Shown here piece after piece: positions 23,706 through 34,737 of a stretch of DNA of 64,000 nucleotides. The notes under the pieces are model-generated. The model was not told the DNA's origin, searched no databases, and saw only the letters and a program-made list of their open reading frames with translations. Position 1 is the stretch's first letter; each line of letters opens with the position of its first letter. The stretch is from Blepharisma stoltei (lineage: Eukaryota > Ciliophora > Heterotrichea > Heterotrichida > Blepharismidae): contig CAJZBQ010000056.1 of NCBI GenBank assembly GCA_914767885.1, forward strand, positions 1,225,622 to 1,289,621. The letters are read 5' to 3'. Position numbers and translations under genes: made by a program.

Positions 23706-24768
23706 GATAATTCCATTCCGCAGAGCTGCAGAATTTCTAGATTTAGAATCAACCCGAAATTTGCTGCTTTTAAACAAATTTATCTCAAAATCGCTCTACT
23801 CAAATGACTTTGCAAGCATAATTGTCCCGAAAATTTTAAAAAACTTCTATGAAGAGCAAGAAAATATTCTTGATTCTTACTCGCAAAAATTTTCACCTGT
23901 GTTCAGCTATAAAGATATTTTGAATAATATAAGGAAATCGACAAATCTTATTGTGAATCCTTTTGGGTTGGATGGATTGAATAAGTGAATTATTGAAGAG
24001 AGTGAAGATAATTGGCAGACTATACGAGATGCAGACTTATCATCTTGGCCCAGGAATAAAGGAGTATGCTTTGCTATATCTGGCTCAGGATCTTTGAAGC
24101 AAACTATTAAATTTAAGCAAAATTTGAAAGAGCCAATCCTGTGATTTGGGGCTATTATTATTCCCAACCAATATACAAACGGAACTTTAAAATGTTCTTT
24201 TATTAATGATGACGGAACAATGCATCAGGAAACAACAGAACACTCAAAATTATTCGAGTCCTCAAATCCAATCGAAAAATTTGATTGTATAGCCAAAATT
24301 CCTAACTCCCCCCCCTCGAAGTTCGACCAAGATATAGGGAAAATTCCTATTTTTTTTTTTGGAAAATTAACCCCCCTCAAAGTTCGACCAAGACCTATAT
24401 AAATTTACTAGGAAAAATAAGCAATTTTTCAAAAATTTAAATCTATGTGGGGGTGAGCTTGCGATTTTTGTATTCAAGTTCTAAAAAAGCGTTACAAAAC
24501 CATCTTGCACTATTTTTTCTAACCCTTACACTCTCAACCATACAGAAGAATATGATAAATATTTTTGTTTTTTAACTACTAAATTATATAAAACAAATTT
24601 TTCTTAACCCCCCTCGAAGTTTGACCAAAAAAATCTTGGTCGAACTTCGAGGGGGGGAGTAAGCACACAGTAGGTGCTGAGATTGCTGTTTCACTCTCGA
24701 ATAATTCCTATGGGATCCGAATTGGTTATATTTTTGCCAGGATTTTTGAAACAAGTATAAATGCTTAA
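23671..24768 (+). CDS. F-box protein with FBA-like domain
   Basis: Probable SCF ubiquitin-ligase substrate receptor. N-terminal F-box-like helices (IIPFRRAAEFLDLESTRNLL) are followed by an F-box-associated domain: NPFGLDGLNKWIIEESEDNW, then RNKGVCFAISG, and a C-terminal strand YGIRIGYIFARIFETS. UGA=Trp at KWIIEE and LWFGAI. A family-C MITE IES (24303-24659) is removed to join AKIP to KHTVGAEIAVSL, giving 247 codons. FBA domains often bind glycoproteins, but the ligand here is unknown. Confidence 0.78.
24303..24659. mobile_element. MITE-like IES, family C (357 bp)
   Basis: TA-bounded, ACTCCCC/GGGGAGT cap, motif CCCTCGAAGTTCGACCAAGA. The left end has two same-direction copies (about 24311 and 24371); the right end is a head-to-head hairpin (24607-24657), the mirror of family A orientation. 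Confidence 0.9.
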
Positions 24769-24963
24769 CTTTTATCTAATTTATTTTATATAAAAATTAT
24801 TTATAGCACTCCTGCAAATCTCTATAATTTAGAATATCGCCTATCTGTCTCAAATCCTTAAATTCTAATAACTTAACCGAAATTTTAAATTATTTTTGCC
24901 AATTATATTTTTTCATCAAAAATTACTAATCTCTGCACATTTTTTAAATCTGATTATGACTTA

Positions 24964-26631
24964 ATGGAATCGCCCAGGCATTGATACTGCTTACTAGGTG
25001 AACTTTTGATCAAGGCAATCGAAGGTATCCTCTCTTTTCGAATTTTTCATCCAGAGCTACACAGATCTCGTTCAACTGACCAAAACATTGTTCTACAAAC
25101 GCAAATAAATGAGTTTTCAGGCATCAGAGAATCTGATATTGTCTGCACAATAGACAACCCTTGGTCATTTTGCCTTAATATTCTATTGGATGGAACACAA
25201 ATAGAGCAATGACAATTTTCCTTCAATATAATGTAGGATCTATACAGAGATAAACACCCATTCACAGATATTTACACACAAGCTTCAGTTGCTCTGCGGT
25301 CAATTCTGGTTCTGGCACAGATTTTGCCAGGATTTGCATTGTTTACTCCCCTTTTCAATTGTAATAAATCTAGGCAAAATTATTATTTTTATTTTTCTAT
25401 ATACCCTTTTAGTTGGAAATTGTTGAAAAATATTAATAGGCGAAATTTTAATCTTTTTATAAAGTTAATTTAATGGAATAAATACAAGTAGAATGCTTTA
25501 ACAGTTCAATCACTAAATAGATTTTTTAAATATTTAATTTTTCATAAAAAAGCATTATAACTTCATTATATTTTTTTTTAAATTAATTCCCCTTTAAATT
25601 GGAGCAGAATTTGTGTTCCAATTTAAAGGGGAGAGCTAGGAAAAGGAAACTTATAACGTATAGCTTAAGAGAGGCTTCTGATTGAAGCCATCACCAAAAA
25701 GACAAATATAGGTTAACTTTATTGAAATGCCCTGCTGGAAGTTTATATGTAGAAGTTAAGTATAATAGGACCCCAGAAGTGCTCCCTCTGCCTAGAGTTC
25801 CTGGGATTCATGGAGCTAGCACTCCACCAGCTATAGAGTGGGCTTGCATTTCAACTCCAGCTTCACCAGAGCTAAGATCTATTAGTCCACCTTATAGTCC
25901 ATTAGGGGAAAATATTCTTGACGATTCTATTGAAATTTTGCCAGAGTTTTTGCTAGACCCAAAACCAAATGAGAAATTTGAGGAGATTAGATTAGGTTAA
26001 AATGGGTATCTATAGTCCTCACTTCTAAAGCATGATGCCTTCAGCATGCGGGGCGGGTTCTTTCAAGGCAACTTGAGCCCGGGCTGAAACCCAGGCTTGT
26101 CGTTAGATGCATTTCCCTCCTGATCTGGGAACTCAAGATTTTTACGGAGCCTCCATTTCTAACCCAAGTGCCAGTATTACCTAATCCTAAGCAACTTAGG
26201 CCAGATCGTACCCTTTTCAACTGGAGAGATTAGCTCTTGAGTTCTAGTCCAGTCTGTTTTCCCCTTTTTTTTCTTCGGATCATCTTCTAGAAAAAAATTC
26301 AATAGTGTTGCAGATCCGAGATAAGCCAATGAGCAGCTTAAGCAGGCAAGTCGCCCTGCTTCTATCAGACGCCGTTTCTGGGCCTCAGCGCTGCTAGCAA
26401 AAAGATGTAAAAAACTGCCGCTCAAACCAGATCACTATATAAGAACAGCCGGCCATTTTATTTATATAGAGATTTGAAGGGAAAAAGCGAAGGGAAAATT
26501 ATGACTGCTCTCTTGACGCTGAATGCCAAAATATTATGAAGAATATTGACTCAATTTTGCAAGAAATTCAAGAAACAGAAGAAGTTTTGAAGAATTATTA
26601 TTATTTTTTAGGGATGTTTTATAAAGATTAA
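24964..26631 (+). CDS. ATG13: ATG13-like autophagy protein (HORMA domain)
   Basis: Regulatory subunit of the ATG1/ULK autophagy-initiation kinase. The HORMA-type order is visible: N-terminal helix (LLGELLIKAIEGILSFRIFH), TIDNPWSFCLNILLDG, IEQWQFSFNI (Trp = UGA), helix TQASVALRSILVLAQILPGF, RKRKLITYSLREASDW and SLYVEVKYN, with a Pro-rich then acidic tail. A 15-nt intron (25233-25247) and IESs 25344-25636 (family D MITE) and 25998-26499 (SINE-bearing) are removed to give 286 codons. Assignment rests on domain order and residue pattern, not on an alignment. Confidence 0.68.
25344..25636. mobile_element. MITE-like IES, family D (293 bp) in ATG13-like gene
   Basis: TA-bounded; left CTCCCCTTTTCAATTG, right an inverted pair CCCCTTTAAATTGGAGCAG / GTTCCAATTTAAAGGGGAG. 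Removal gives GFALFRKRKLITYS in frame. Confidence 0.85.
25998..26499. mobile_element. IES (502 bp) built around SINE-like copy 6
   Basis: The GC-rich body has the family end GGCCATTTTATTTATAT and shares AAGTCGCCCTGC and CAGCGCTGCTAGCAAAAAG blocks with copy 4. Imperfect target duplications (GAAATTTGAGG / GAGATTTGAAGG) lie in the exon. In-phase TAs at 25998 and 26500 would remove it, giving FEEIRLG-YDCSLD. Confidence 0.65.
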
Positions 26632-27338
26632 ATTTCAACTGTTTTTTAAGGCTATGAATTAAAATTATCGATTTATAAAGACTAACCCCTAGAGAAAAAA
26701 ATAATTAGAATATTCTTATTTTTAGAAAAATTGGCCCCTTCTCTGAGATAGTTAAATTGCTATTTAATATAAAATGATTTTATATGTGATTATTGATATA
26801 AATGATTATTATATTAAAATCTTTAATTCAGCAGAATTTCAAATAACTCTATCTTAAATAAATTTCCTTTTTGCTTTCAAAATATTGGAAATCTAGATTT
26901 TATTTTTATTTAAAAAAAAAATTAAGGAAACAAACCATAATTAAATGAGCCTCCATTTACTCATTTCAATCATGAATAATTTTATACTCGCTCAGGAAGC
27001 AGGAATTATTTTATTTTTACCCTATTCAATAGAAATTAGAGACTGGAAAATAGTGCTCTCGATTATATATTAAGTACGCGCTGTTTCTGCAAAACTAAGT
27101 GCTCATATAAATTATTGCATTTGCGAAGAGCAGTTCTCATATTTATTTTTTCAAAATTAAAATTTAAGAATAATTGATTTAGAAAAGAATATATAAGCAT
27201 TAATTCCGAAAAAAAAAGACGATTGGAAAATCCGAACACATATAAAGCAATAGTATTCGTAGGTTTAAGCTTTATTATCATGTTCATTTATAAAGCTCGA
27301 GTTTTATTTCAATCCTCATAAGTGCATTTTATGTTTCT
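26632..27338. other. AT-rich intergenic
   Basis: No gene supported. A 74-aa minus-strand ORF (27063-27287) is hydrophobic, AT-driven and lacks family features. Confidence 0.45.
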
Positions 27339-27520
27339 TTAAGCCTTTACTTGCTCTTCCATCGCTTTAATAATAATAATATTCTTGGTTTCTTCCATCT
27401 TGCCATGGACCATCTTCCTATTCTTCCAAAAGCACCCTATAGCATCTAGATCTTCAAACGATGCTAAATAGTCATTTCCCTGGGCATCTCTTATTGGCTT
27501 AATTTCTCTTATTTTTGATT
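27339..27520 (-). CDS. Terminal exon or fragment of an unknown gene
   Basis: Stop at 27339; the upstream frame KIREIKPIRDAQGNDYLASF..EDLDAIGCFWKN..KAMEEQVKA looks coding in composition, but a stop precedes it at about 27523 with no Met. Either an upstream exon lies beyond an unrecognised IES or this is a relic. The 27521-27999 stretch upstream shows nothing clear. Confidence 0.4.
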
Positions 27521-27999
27521 AAAAAAAATGTAGTAATCATTATAGCAAGAACTCTAACTATTAAATTTAACACAACTTGATTTCTTAAACATTAATTTAT
27601 AAATTAAATTAAATTTTTCTTTCCAATCTTTAAAGATTTTGATTGTTTTAAATTAATTTTAATTTAATGTTAAAAGAACAGCAAAATATTGTTCGTTCTT
27701 AGCAGGAAGTAAATAGAATGTGGCTAACAATTAATAGAGCTATAAATATTATAGTAACTATTAGTGTTTTCATAATCTTTAAGGCATTTTTACGCTAATG
27801 AGATATCCACTGAATAGCATTCAAAATATTCTTAATAGTTTATTTCAAAATATTTATAAATATCTACTTCTGATCTTATCTATTATAAATTCAAATTTTT
27901 CAAATTTATTGAAATTGTGAAAATAAAACTAAATTAGTTGTTTTACAAGATACTTTTACAGCTTTATTATAATTTAAGCTATCTATTTGCTTCTACTCC

Positions 28000-29160
28000 T
28001 TATTCCTCCATTTGTCTCATTTTAGAGATAAATCCCAAAACCACAGTGATGTCATCCACTCCATACCCTTCATGGCTTAGCCATCTATCTTTCGCTAGCT
28101 CAGCAAGAGCTTCAGCTCCTTCTTTCGGGTTATCTTCATACCCAGCTACTAAATCGACAGCTTCTTGATCCTCAATAAACTCTCAAACCCCATCGCTACA
28201 AAGCAGCAGTACCTCATCACAAATTTTTAATTCTAAATCAATCAGCTGTGGTTTTGGAGAAACTCCCAAGCTCTGGGCGAGTCCATCGCCCAGAGTCCTT
28301 GAGGTTGCTAAGCCAGGAAAATGTTTTCCTTTGGCATAAATTCTATATAAAATTTCGTGAGGTAATTTTTTTACTTCACCTTTGCATGACTCAATTCTTT
28401 TTCTTTCTTCTACCAGTCATGGCTTATGGTCAGTTGTGATCCTAATAGCTTTAATGCCATTATCAAATTTCGAGCCAAGGACAGCTCGGGTATCGCCAAC
28501 ATGACCCACATAAAGGTGATCATTTCTCATTAGTAGGCTTGTAGCTGTGGTACCTGAGAGGACACTGTCAAATTCATTGTTTTTTTGTAACCCAATTTTA
28601 TGTAATCGATCGTTTATTTCAGGGTAGCATTCGAAAAATGCAAATAAAGCGTCATAGTCGAATTTAGGATGGTCTATTAAGAGCTTTGGGAGAAACTTGT
28701 GGACGTAGTTTGAAATCTGATGGCCATCTTCGCCATGTCCATCAAATACTCCTAAATAAATAAAGCGTTTGTCCACTATTATAGAAAATTCGTCTTGGTT
28801 TGGCATTCTGGGCTTAAACCCTTTTTTACATGCCACACCAATTCCAAGTTTTTGTAAATAATTTTCTTGAGATATGTCAGTGTTTACAGTTATTTTTTTG
28901 TCTTCAAACTCTTTTTGAAGGCGTGAGCTCATGACTCCTTCGATTACTACCCGAGGGCAAGACATAGAAAAACTATTTTTCTCATCTTCTTGGCTTGCAG
29001 AGGTCAGACGTTCAGTATTTTGTGACTCTTCTCGTGTTCTAAGGCTTTTAACCTTTTTATCAGAATAGGCTTTGCTAAGCATTCTTGATGAATCGTTCAT
29101 AATAAAGTCTAGCTTGAGAATCTCTGGATTGACTTTTTCCTTAGTTATGCATGTTCCCAT
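28000..29160 (-). CDS. PP2C-type Ser/Thr protein phosphatase
   Basis: Metal-dependent phosphatase, 386 aa. Motifs in order: GVFDGHGEDGH, SGTTATSLL, VGHVGDTRAVLG, SRTLGDGLA, LLLCSDGVWEFI, GVDDITVVL. The acidic metal ligands are present (DGHG, SDGVW, VDDIT). The start MGTCITKEK at 29158-29160 suggests N-myristoylation; a longer frame begins at 29187 but would lose the myristoyl glycine. Trp in HKPWLVEE and DGVWEF are UGA. No IES or intron. Confidence 0.92.
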
Positions 29161-29668
29161 TTTAATATTGCTTTGTAATATCACCAATACTAACTGATGC
29201 TAATATTTATTATAACAGATAAATTTATTCTAGCACAATTCAAATGCCAAAGAAATTGAGATTTTAAATTAGAGATTTTTATCCATCAAATTGAAAAGAA
29301 TTATGGACGACTTTTTATATTATTTAAAACATTTCGAAAATCATATTGCAATGATTAGAAAAATCGCAAATTTATTTTTTGGGTAAATAAAGATCGGGCG
29401 AATTTAAAGTGCAAAAAAAATTTAAATACTAATTTTTGAGTAGAAAATCAATTATTTAGCTGCTTATTGGCGGGTTATTTTCATAAAAAAATATCATTTT
29501 TCAGATTTATATATTTATTGTTTTGCATGGAAATTAGAGCGCTTTTAAATTACTCTTTATGGTATTAGTATACTAAAAAATTATTTTATAATAAAAATAA
29601 TAATAAACTCTGTTTATTTAATGATGCTTATGGATTTTTACAATAAATAAAATTAGAAGTAATAATTT

Positions 29669-29914
29669 TTAAGTATAATTCAAAGAAAATTCTTCCAAAT
29701 CTGCCATAAATCCTGCAACTCATATAAAAACACCAATCTCAATAAATGCATAATGATCAGAATAGCACATGATTCGTACATCCATAATTAAGAACAGAAT
29801 AAATAGTTTCAAATATTTATTTGAATTTAAGTGGCTGAGTTCAGTAATTTTATTATTTTCTAGCTCTTTATGCTTTCTTTTTCCTAAATATATTTATCGC
29901 TTATTTTTTGACAT
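29669..29914 (-). CDS. Small single-span membrane protein (76 aa) with unusual intron
   Basis: Starts MSKNKR, then an in-frame TAA; removal of 15 nt at 29884-29898 (minus strand GATAAATATATTTAG) gives MSKNKRKRKHKELENNKITE.., one hydrophobic span (LKLFILFLIM), GVFIWVAGF (Trp = UGA) and a stop at 29669. The intron-like segment has GA instead of GT at its 5' end. The rest of 29161-30309 is AT-rich with nothing seen. Confidence 0.5.
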
Positions 29915-30309
29915 TTTCATATGCAAGAATGGTTAATGTTTCGATAATTTCAATGCAGTTTGCGTAAATTTAGTCTGTGCATTATTTTTTTGATGATAAT
30001 TAATTCTGAAAATACCAATCATATAAATTCTTTGAGCAGATTCAAAAATTTATGCTATCTTAGAAAATTTTGACCGGAAAAATGCTAATTTTGCTATTAA
30101 TTATAATTTTTAAACACCTACTTAAATATACTTTATATAGTTATGATTTCCAACTATAAATTAATTAAATATGTTTAAATGACTAAAGTTGCATGCATCA
30201 AAATTCGAATTGGAAATCTAAACAAAAATTATATCGAATTTATAAGTAATACAAAAATATTAATTCCAAAAAGATCAATTTAAATTACTAAAATTTTCTA
30301 TTATAAAAA

Positions 30310-31202
30310 ATGTGGCGACGATTGTTTGCAGAAGGATTGTGCACATGTCTTCTATGTTTTACAATAGTAGTGAGCCATCTTAGACTAATCTATATCCCAG
30401 GTGCCTATTACAGCGCATACTGTACCGCAGGAACTATAATGGCTCTCATGATTTTCTCTGGCTTTACCTCAGGAGCTCACTTTAACCCAGCTGCGACAGT
30501 TGGCTACTGCGTCTACAAGTTCATTAACTCATCAGTCGAAAAAGCTGATTTCATTGAATACGGCATGTACATTGTCGTCCAATTTGTCTGCGCTATTCCT
30601 GGTGCCTATATAGGCTGGGCGATTAACGAAGAAACCATGTATTTTGACCTTCCTCATGATTATGATTCAATCTCAGCATTTTTAGGGATCTGGCAGTCTC
30701 TTTTTCTTATTTTTTTTAAGAAAGCCAAATTTAAAGGAATTTTGTAATTAAAAAAGCACGCACCATTTTTAGCAGAAATGGTTTATACAACTTTAATTGT
30801 CGGCTGTGCACTGATGGTAGGTCATACAAATGACTCAATTGTCATTGTTTCCTCTGGTGTAGCTACTGCGCTGTTTGGAGGAGTTCTAGGAGTTGGACTT
30901 ATTTCTGGTGCATGTTTTAATCCAGCAGTCGGGCTTGCAGCAAATCTAGTGCATTATTCTAATAAACAAGATCACTTTGGACATACTTGGATCTATATAA
31001 TCGCTCCATTATTAGGCGGAATTATTGCAGCTTTACTATCTCCTCCATATTTTATTGAAAAATTTAATTATTTTATTTTAAATAATATTTTTTTATTTTT
31101 TTTAATAAGTATAGAAGAGTAAGCACAGTTTTTATTCAAGAAATGAACGACCAAAAGAAAAAGAAATCCATCCTCAGAGAAGAAAGCCAAGGCCAACAAT
31201 AA
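30310..31202 (+). CDS. Aquaporin / MIP-family channel
   Basis: Six-span channel for water or small solutes. Both NPA boxes are present: SGAHFNPAATVGY and SGACFNPAVGLAAN; in the second, no Arg follows NPAV (GLAAN), a departure from the classical selectivity filter. Helix 4-6 features LAEMVYTTLIVGCALM and TWIYIIAPLLGG fit. IES 30683-30748 (66 bp) is removed; a second, less certain 41-bp IES (31079-31119) restores a polar tail (IQEMNDQKKKKSILREE) and gives 262 codons. Without the second removal the protein stops at 31122. Confidence 0.88.
30683..30748. other. IES (66 bp) in aquaporin
   Basis: In-phase TAs at 30683 and 30749; removal joins DSISAFL to KKHAPFLAEM. Confidence 0.8.
31079..31119. other. 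Possible short IES (41 bp) in aquaporin tail
   Basis: In-phase TAs at 31079 and 31120 restore a coding-looking tail; other left TAs in the same T-rich run also fit. Confidence 0.45.
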
Positions 31203-31235
31203 TAGTTATAATTGCTTTAAAAAATCCTAATAATA

Positions 31236-32447
31236 ATGGAAACTGGGATAATCAGACTCCACAACGTTTATACAAGAGGAATTAACTTCTTCGGGGCTCT
31301 TGGGCTAAACAACCATTACCAAAATTCTGAAATCTTTGTCCCAGTCCCTACTTTACAAAGAATAGAAGCCCAAAATGTATATGCAAGCTATGCTCAATCT
31401 TTATGCTTAATGCAAAATAATGATTTACTTATATGAGGGTGGCCCCTTGACATCAGATCCCAAATGCAAGTTTTATGAATGCTCAAAGACTATACCACTT
31501 TAGCCAAACTTATCCAAAAATACTCCCCATTTCCATGAATTAGTATCAGAGAAGGCGTCGAATCTCCTACAATTGCTGCAGAATTTCCAGGAAAATTGCA
31601 AAAAGTCAGCATTGGTGGAGCTTTTGTATTAGCCTGTGATGATGAAGGCAGAGCTTTTGCATGAGGAGACAACCATCGTGGACAATGTGGGACGGGCGAA
31701 GACACTCATACCTATCGTCCTTATCTAGCTAAATCTATACTTGACAAATTTGTAATTGACGTAAAAGCAGGCTACCAGCATTCTTTATTCCTGACTCATG
31801 ATGGGGACGTCTATGCTACAGGCAGAAGCGCTAATTTCGCCATTGCAAAACCTCCATTCCGCAAAATAAACACACATGGATTTACCTCAGAACTTTACAA
31901 AATTCCTATAGAAAATATCACAAAAATTGCAGCTGGACAAAATCATTCTTTATTTTTAAATGATATAGGAGAAGTGCTTGGTTGTGGGAAAAATAATTAT
32001 GGCCAATGTGGGCAGGTTAGTACAAAATATTATGTAGAAGAGCCAACGAAAATGTATATGCCTGAAAAAATAAAAGAAATTGCGTGTGGAAGTAAGCATT
32101 CTTTAGCATTGGGGGAAAGCGGGAAATTGTACTCGTGGGGATGCAAAATTTATGGACAGGTTGATGGGCATAGGAATGGGATTTATCAGGAACAGTCCAG
32201 TCCTTTGCCGGTAGAAATTCCATCAGAGCATAAAATAGTAAAAATAACGGCAGCGTTCGACAGGTCAGGGGCGTGGCTGGAAAATGGAGAATTTTGGACT
32301 TGGGGAGGTGAGGACTGAAGGTATTTAGAAGGGGAGTTTTATGAGAATTTTACGTTACTGAATTCTCTGCTGCCAAATTCCCAGGAAGAAATTGTTGATG
32401 TAGGGCTAGGATTTATTCACACATTAGTTATGACCACTTCCGTATAA
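31236..32447 (+). CDS. RCC1-repeat (beta-propeller) protein, 403 aa
   Basis: Repeated RCC1 blades: VSIGGAFVLACDDEGRAFAW, WGDNHRGQCGTG, VKAGYQHSLFLTHDGDVYAT, IAAGQNHSLFLNDIGEVLGC, NNYGQCGQ, IACGSKHSLALGESGKLYSW. Several blade Trp residues are UGA (e.g. AFAWGDN). One propeller with no extra domain; possible GTPase regulator or scaffold. Starts 33 bp after the aquaporin stop. Confidence 0.88.
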
Positions 32448-32601
32448 TATCTAAAACTTAATATTTATTGTGATAATTTTCACAGAGGAAAGCACAAATT
32501 TCTTTTTATAAGCTGAAAACCACAATTTTCATTAGAATTTAATACAAATATATAAATCAAGATAAATTTTCTTAAAAAAAGCGTTAAAATATAAATTCAA
32601 A

Positions 32602-32916
32602 ATGGATTTTAATCGACCCATTGCAGAAAACAACAAAAGGCTTTACAATCCCCATACAGGCACTCTGATGGAAGCAATAAAAAAAAGAAAACTTAATGCA
32701 GGAATAGAAAATATCATGCCATCTCCAGGTCTAATTGGACCTCCCCAAAAAGATGCTGTCCCTTGGCCTCTTCCTCCTATTCCATGTATGGAAATTGAAA
32801 AGCTTGTACAAGAAAAAAAGCTTGCAGAGCAAGAAAGACAAGAACGAATTAACCGGGCCACCTACCAAACTTCAAATTGCGGCCCAATTCGAGAAAAAAT
32901 TATTCCTAATAGCTAA
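32602..32916 (+). CDS. Unknown 104-aa protein
   Basis: MDFNRPIAENNKRLYNPHTG, Pro-rich middle and charged helical end (EKLVQEKKLAEQERQERINR). No family recognised; compact spacing between neighbours supports it as a gene. Confidence 0.6.
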   Translation: MDFNRPIAENNKRLYNPHTGTLMEAIKKRKLNAGIENIMPSPGLIGPPQKDAVPWPLPPIPCMEIEKLVQEKKLAEQERQERINRATYQTSNCGPIREKIIPNS

Positions 32917-33004
32917 TAAAATAATTTCCCTAAAATCGCCTTTTTTTAAAAATTTTTCGTAAAGTGCAATCCAAATAACTTAATTTTTTAACAGAAATAT
33001 TAAC

Positions 33005-33665
33005 ATGGGCACTTGTATGTCAAGAAGAATCCAAATCGAAAGAGTGTCAAAACTCAGTGCATTAGAAGAAAAACAGAGGATTTCTGCTATGAGGCATTCA
33101 GTTTCTAACTCCCCCCCCTCCGTGAGTGAACAAAAAATTTTGTTCACTCACGGAGGGGGGTTAATTTTTTTTTTTTTAAAAAAATTATATATAAATTTTA
33201 TAAAAAATATTTTTTTCTCGAAATTTAAAAAAATCCTAATTCGCAAAAATTGGAAAGCAAATATTAATTTAATTTATAAAATTTATGTTTTAAAAAGCAA
33301 TTCGTTTAAAATTAAATAGAATTAGCTCTAGATTTCATTATACTAATTATCATTTATATATCAAAATTTTTTTCCATAAAAAATTTTTCTATTAAAAAAA
33401 TTTTTGTTCACTCACGGAGGGTGGGTTTTTTGGCAAAAATTGGCGATTTTTCTAATGGTTTTGTTCACTCACGGAGGGGGGGAGTAAGAAGAAAATCAAG
33501 GAAGCCCCGATTTTAGATTTGAGTAAAAACCAACTCTATGCCAAACGACAACACACTTTAGGTAAGAAAGCGGGAACCGACAAACCAATTGAAATTAAAA
33601 ATAATGAGCAGCCTTCCAGCTGCGGACACAGCTCACAATCGACTCCCGCGTCAATTTCAGGTTAA
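33005..33665 (+). CDS. Short N-myristoylation-signal protein (93 aa)
   Basis: MGTCMSRRIQIERVSK predicts N-myristoylation and palmitoylation. Basic body; no domain. A family-A MITE IES (33106-33484) is removed between RHSVS and KKKIKEAPILDL to give 94 codons. The MGTC start is shared with the PP2C 4 kb upstream. Confidence 0.65.
33106..33484 (+). mobile_element. MITE-like IES, family A (379 bp)
   Basis: Near-identical architecture and core to 18832-19219, same orientation, motif variant CTCCGTGAGTGAACAAAA. TA-bounded with ACTCCCC/GGGGAGT cap. Confidence 0.92.
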
Positions 33666-33717
33666 TTTCATATGTAAATATTTAATTGATAAGAACCCAT
33701 TTTTGTGAATTTTCCTA

Positions 33718-34421
33718 TTATACATTTTCAAAATAAATCGATAAATCAGCTTTGCAGCAAGGACACTCTGGCTTTACGATTATCCATCTCTTAATGCATT
33801 CAGTGTGGTAAAGATGCCCACACTCAGGCAGTGCTGCAACTTTTTCTTTATTTTTAAACTCGTCAAAGCAGATGGCACAGGTGTCTTTTTCTTCTGTTTC
33901 TTTATATTTTACTATTCATTCCTCTACTTTTTTTAACTGGGGTCCTCTAATTCTGCTATAATCTGCGGTCGGCTGTAATAAAGGAGCTCTATTAAGCCTC
34001 ATGGCTCTTCCCATGCGGAGATTTCATCTTCTCAATACAAAAGAAATCAAAAAACTTATATAGGCTTCGCCTTGAGTTGCCCAGTAGGAAATTTAAGCTA
34101 TTTATCATTGTTTATTTATAGAAAAAGACATGCAAGCGCTCATAAGTACAAAAAAACTGAACTCTTTGTCAGGCAGACAACTTTCACCATCTTCCATCAC
34201 ACGGCTGTAAAAAACAATTCCAATGACTCCTCCTGCTGTGGTTATTAGGAAATAAGCGAGTCTGAATAATAGAATGGTGAGCAATGACATTCTGCTTGAG
34301 TAATAAATTACCAGTCTGCCAGAGATCATGATAAAGAAAAAGATCAGCATTCAGATTTGGACGGGGTAAGAACAACTGAATTTTTGTTACCTGAAATGAG
34401 ATCACTCTACACAAACATAGA
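33718..34421 (-). CDS. RING-H2 membrane E3 ubiquitin ligase, 5' end unresolved
   Basis: C-terminal RING-H2: CAICFDEF..LPECGHLYHTECIKRW..PECPCCK. Upstream are several membrane spans (MLIFFFIMISGRLVIYYSSR; FRLAYFLITTAGGVIGIVFY). A 15-nt intron lies at 34376-34390. A short gap (about 34087-34104) with a TAA inside the frame would be healed by an 18-bp TA-to-TA removal, unusually short. The N-terminal exon lies beyond a decayed family-A MITE (34422-34620), possibly at MNPRQVVLDF (about 34690), but I could not reconcile the frame. UGA=Trp in VEEWIVKY. Confidence 0.72.
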
Positions 34422-34620
34422 TAGTCCCTCCTAAATCCCTCCTCTGTGAGAAATCAAAAACGTTTGAAAAATATTATTTTTTTTGGTTAAAAGGTACCCT
34501 CTGTGTGAGAACAAAAAATTTTATTAATATATAAACATTTTTATGATAATTAGTATGATGAATTTTTTTTAATCAAATCCATGAGAAACCAAAATTTTTT
34601 GTTCATAAGAGGAGGGAGAG
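34422..34620. mobile_element. Decayed family-A MITE
   Basis: TA-bounded; worn ends (CCCTCCTCTGTGAGAAATCA, GAGGAGGGAGAG) and an AT core related to family A, at the 5' part of the RING-H2 gene. Confidence 0.65.
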
Positions 34621-34737
34621 TAAGCAAAAAGCCAAAAATATAAAGTCGAGTCTATTTTATGATTACACAACTTGTCTAGGGTTCATTTAATAATTTTTAT
34701 TTTACTATTAAATCTTTTAAATAATATATTATCTTTT

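Noticed and set aside
24769-24963. Promoter motif upstream of the ATG13-like gene
   Set aside because: Uniformly AT-rich; no element could be distinguished by eye.
27063-27287. 74-aa hydrophobic minus-strand ORF
   Set aside because: AT-driven composition, no motif, no neighbouring support.
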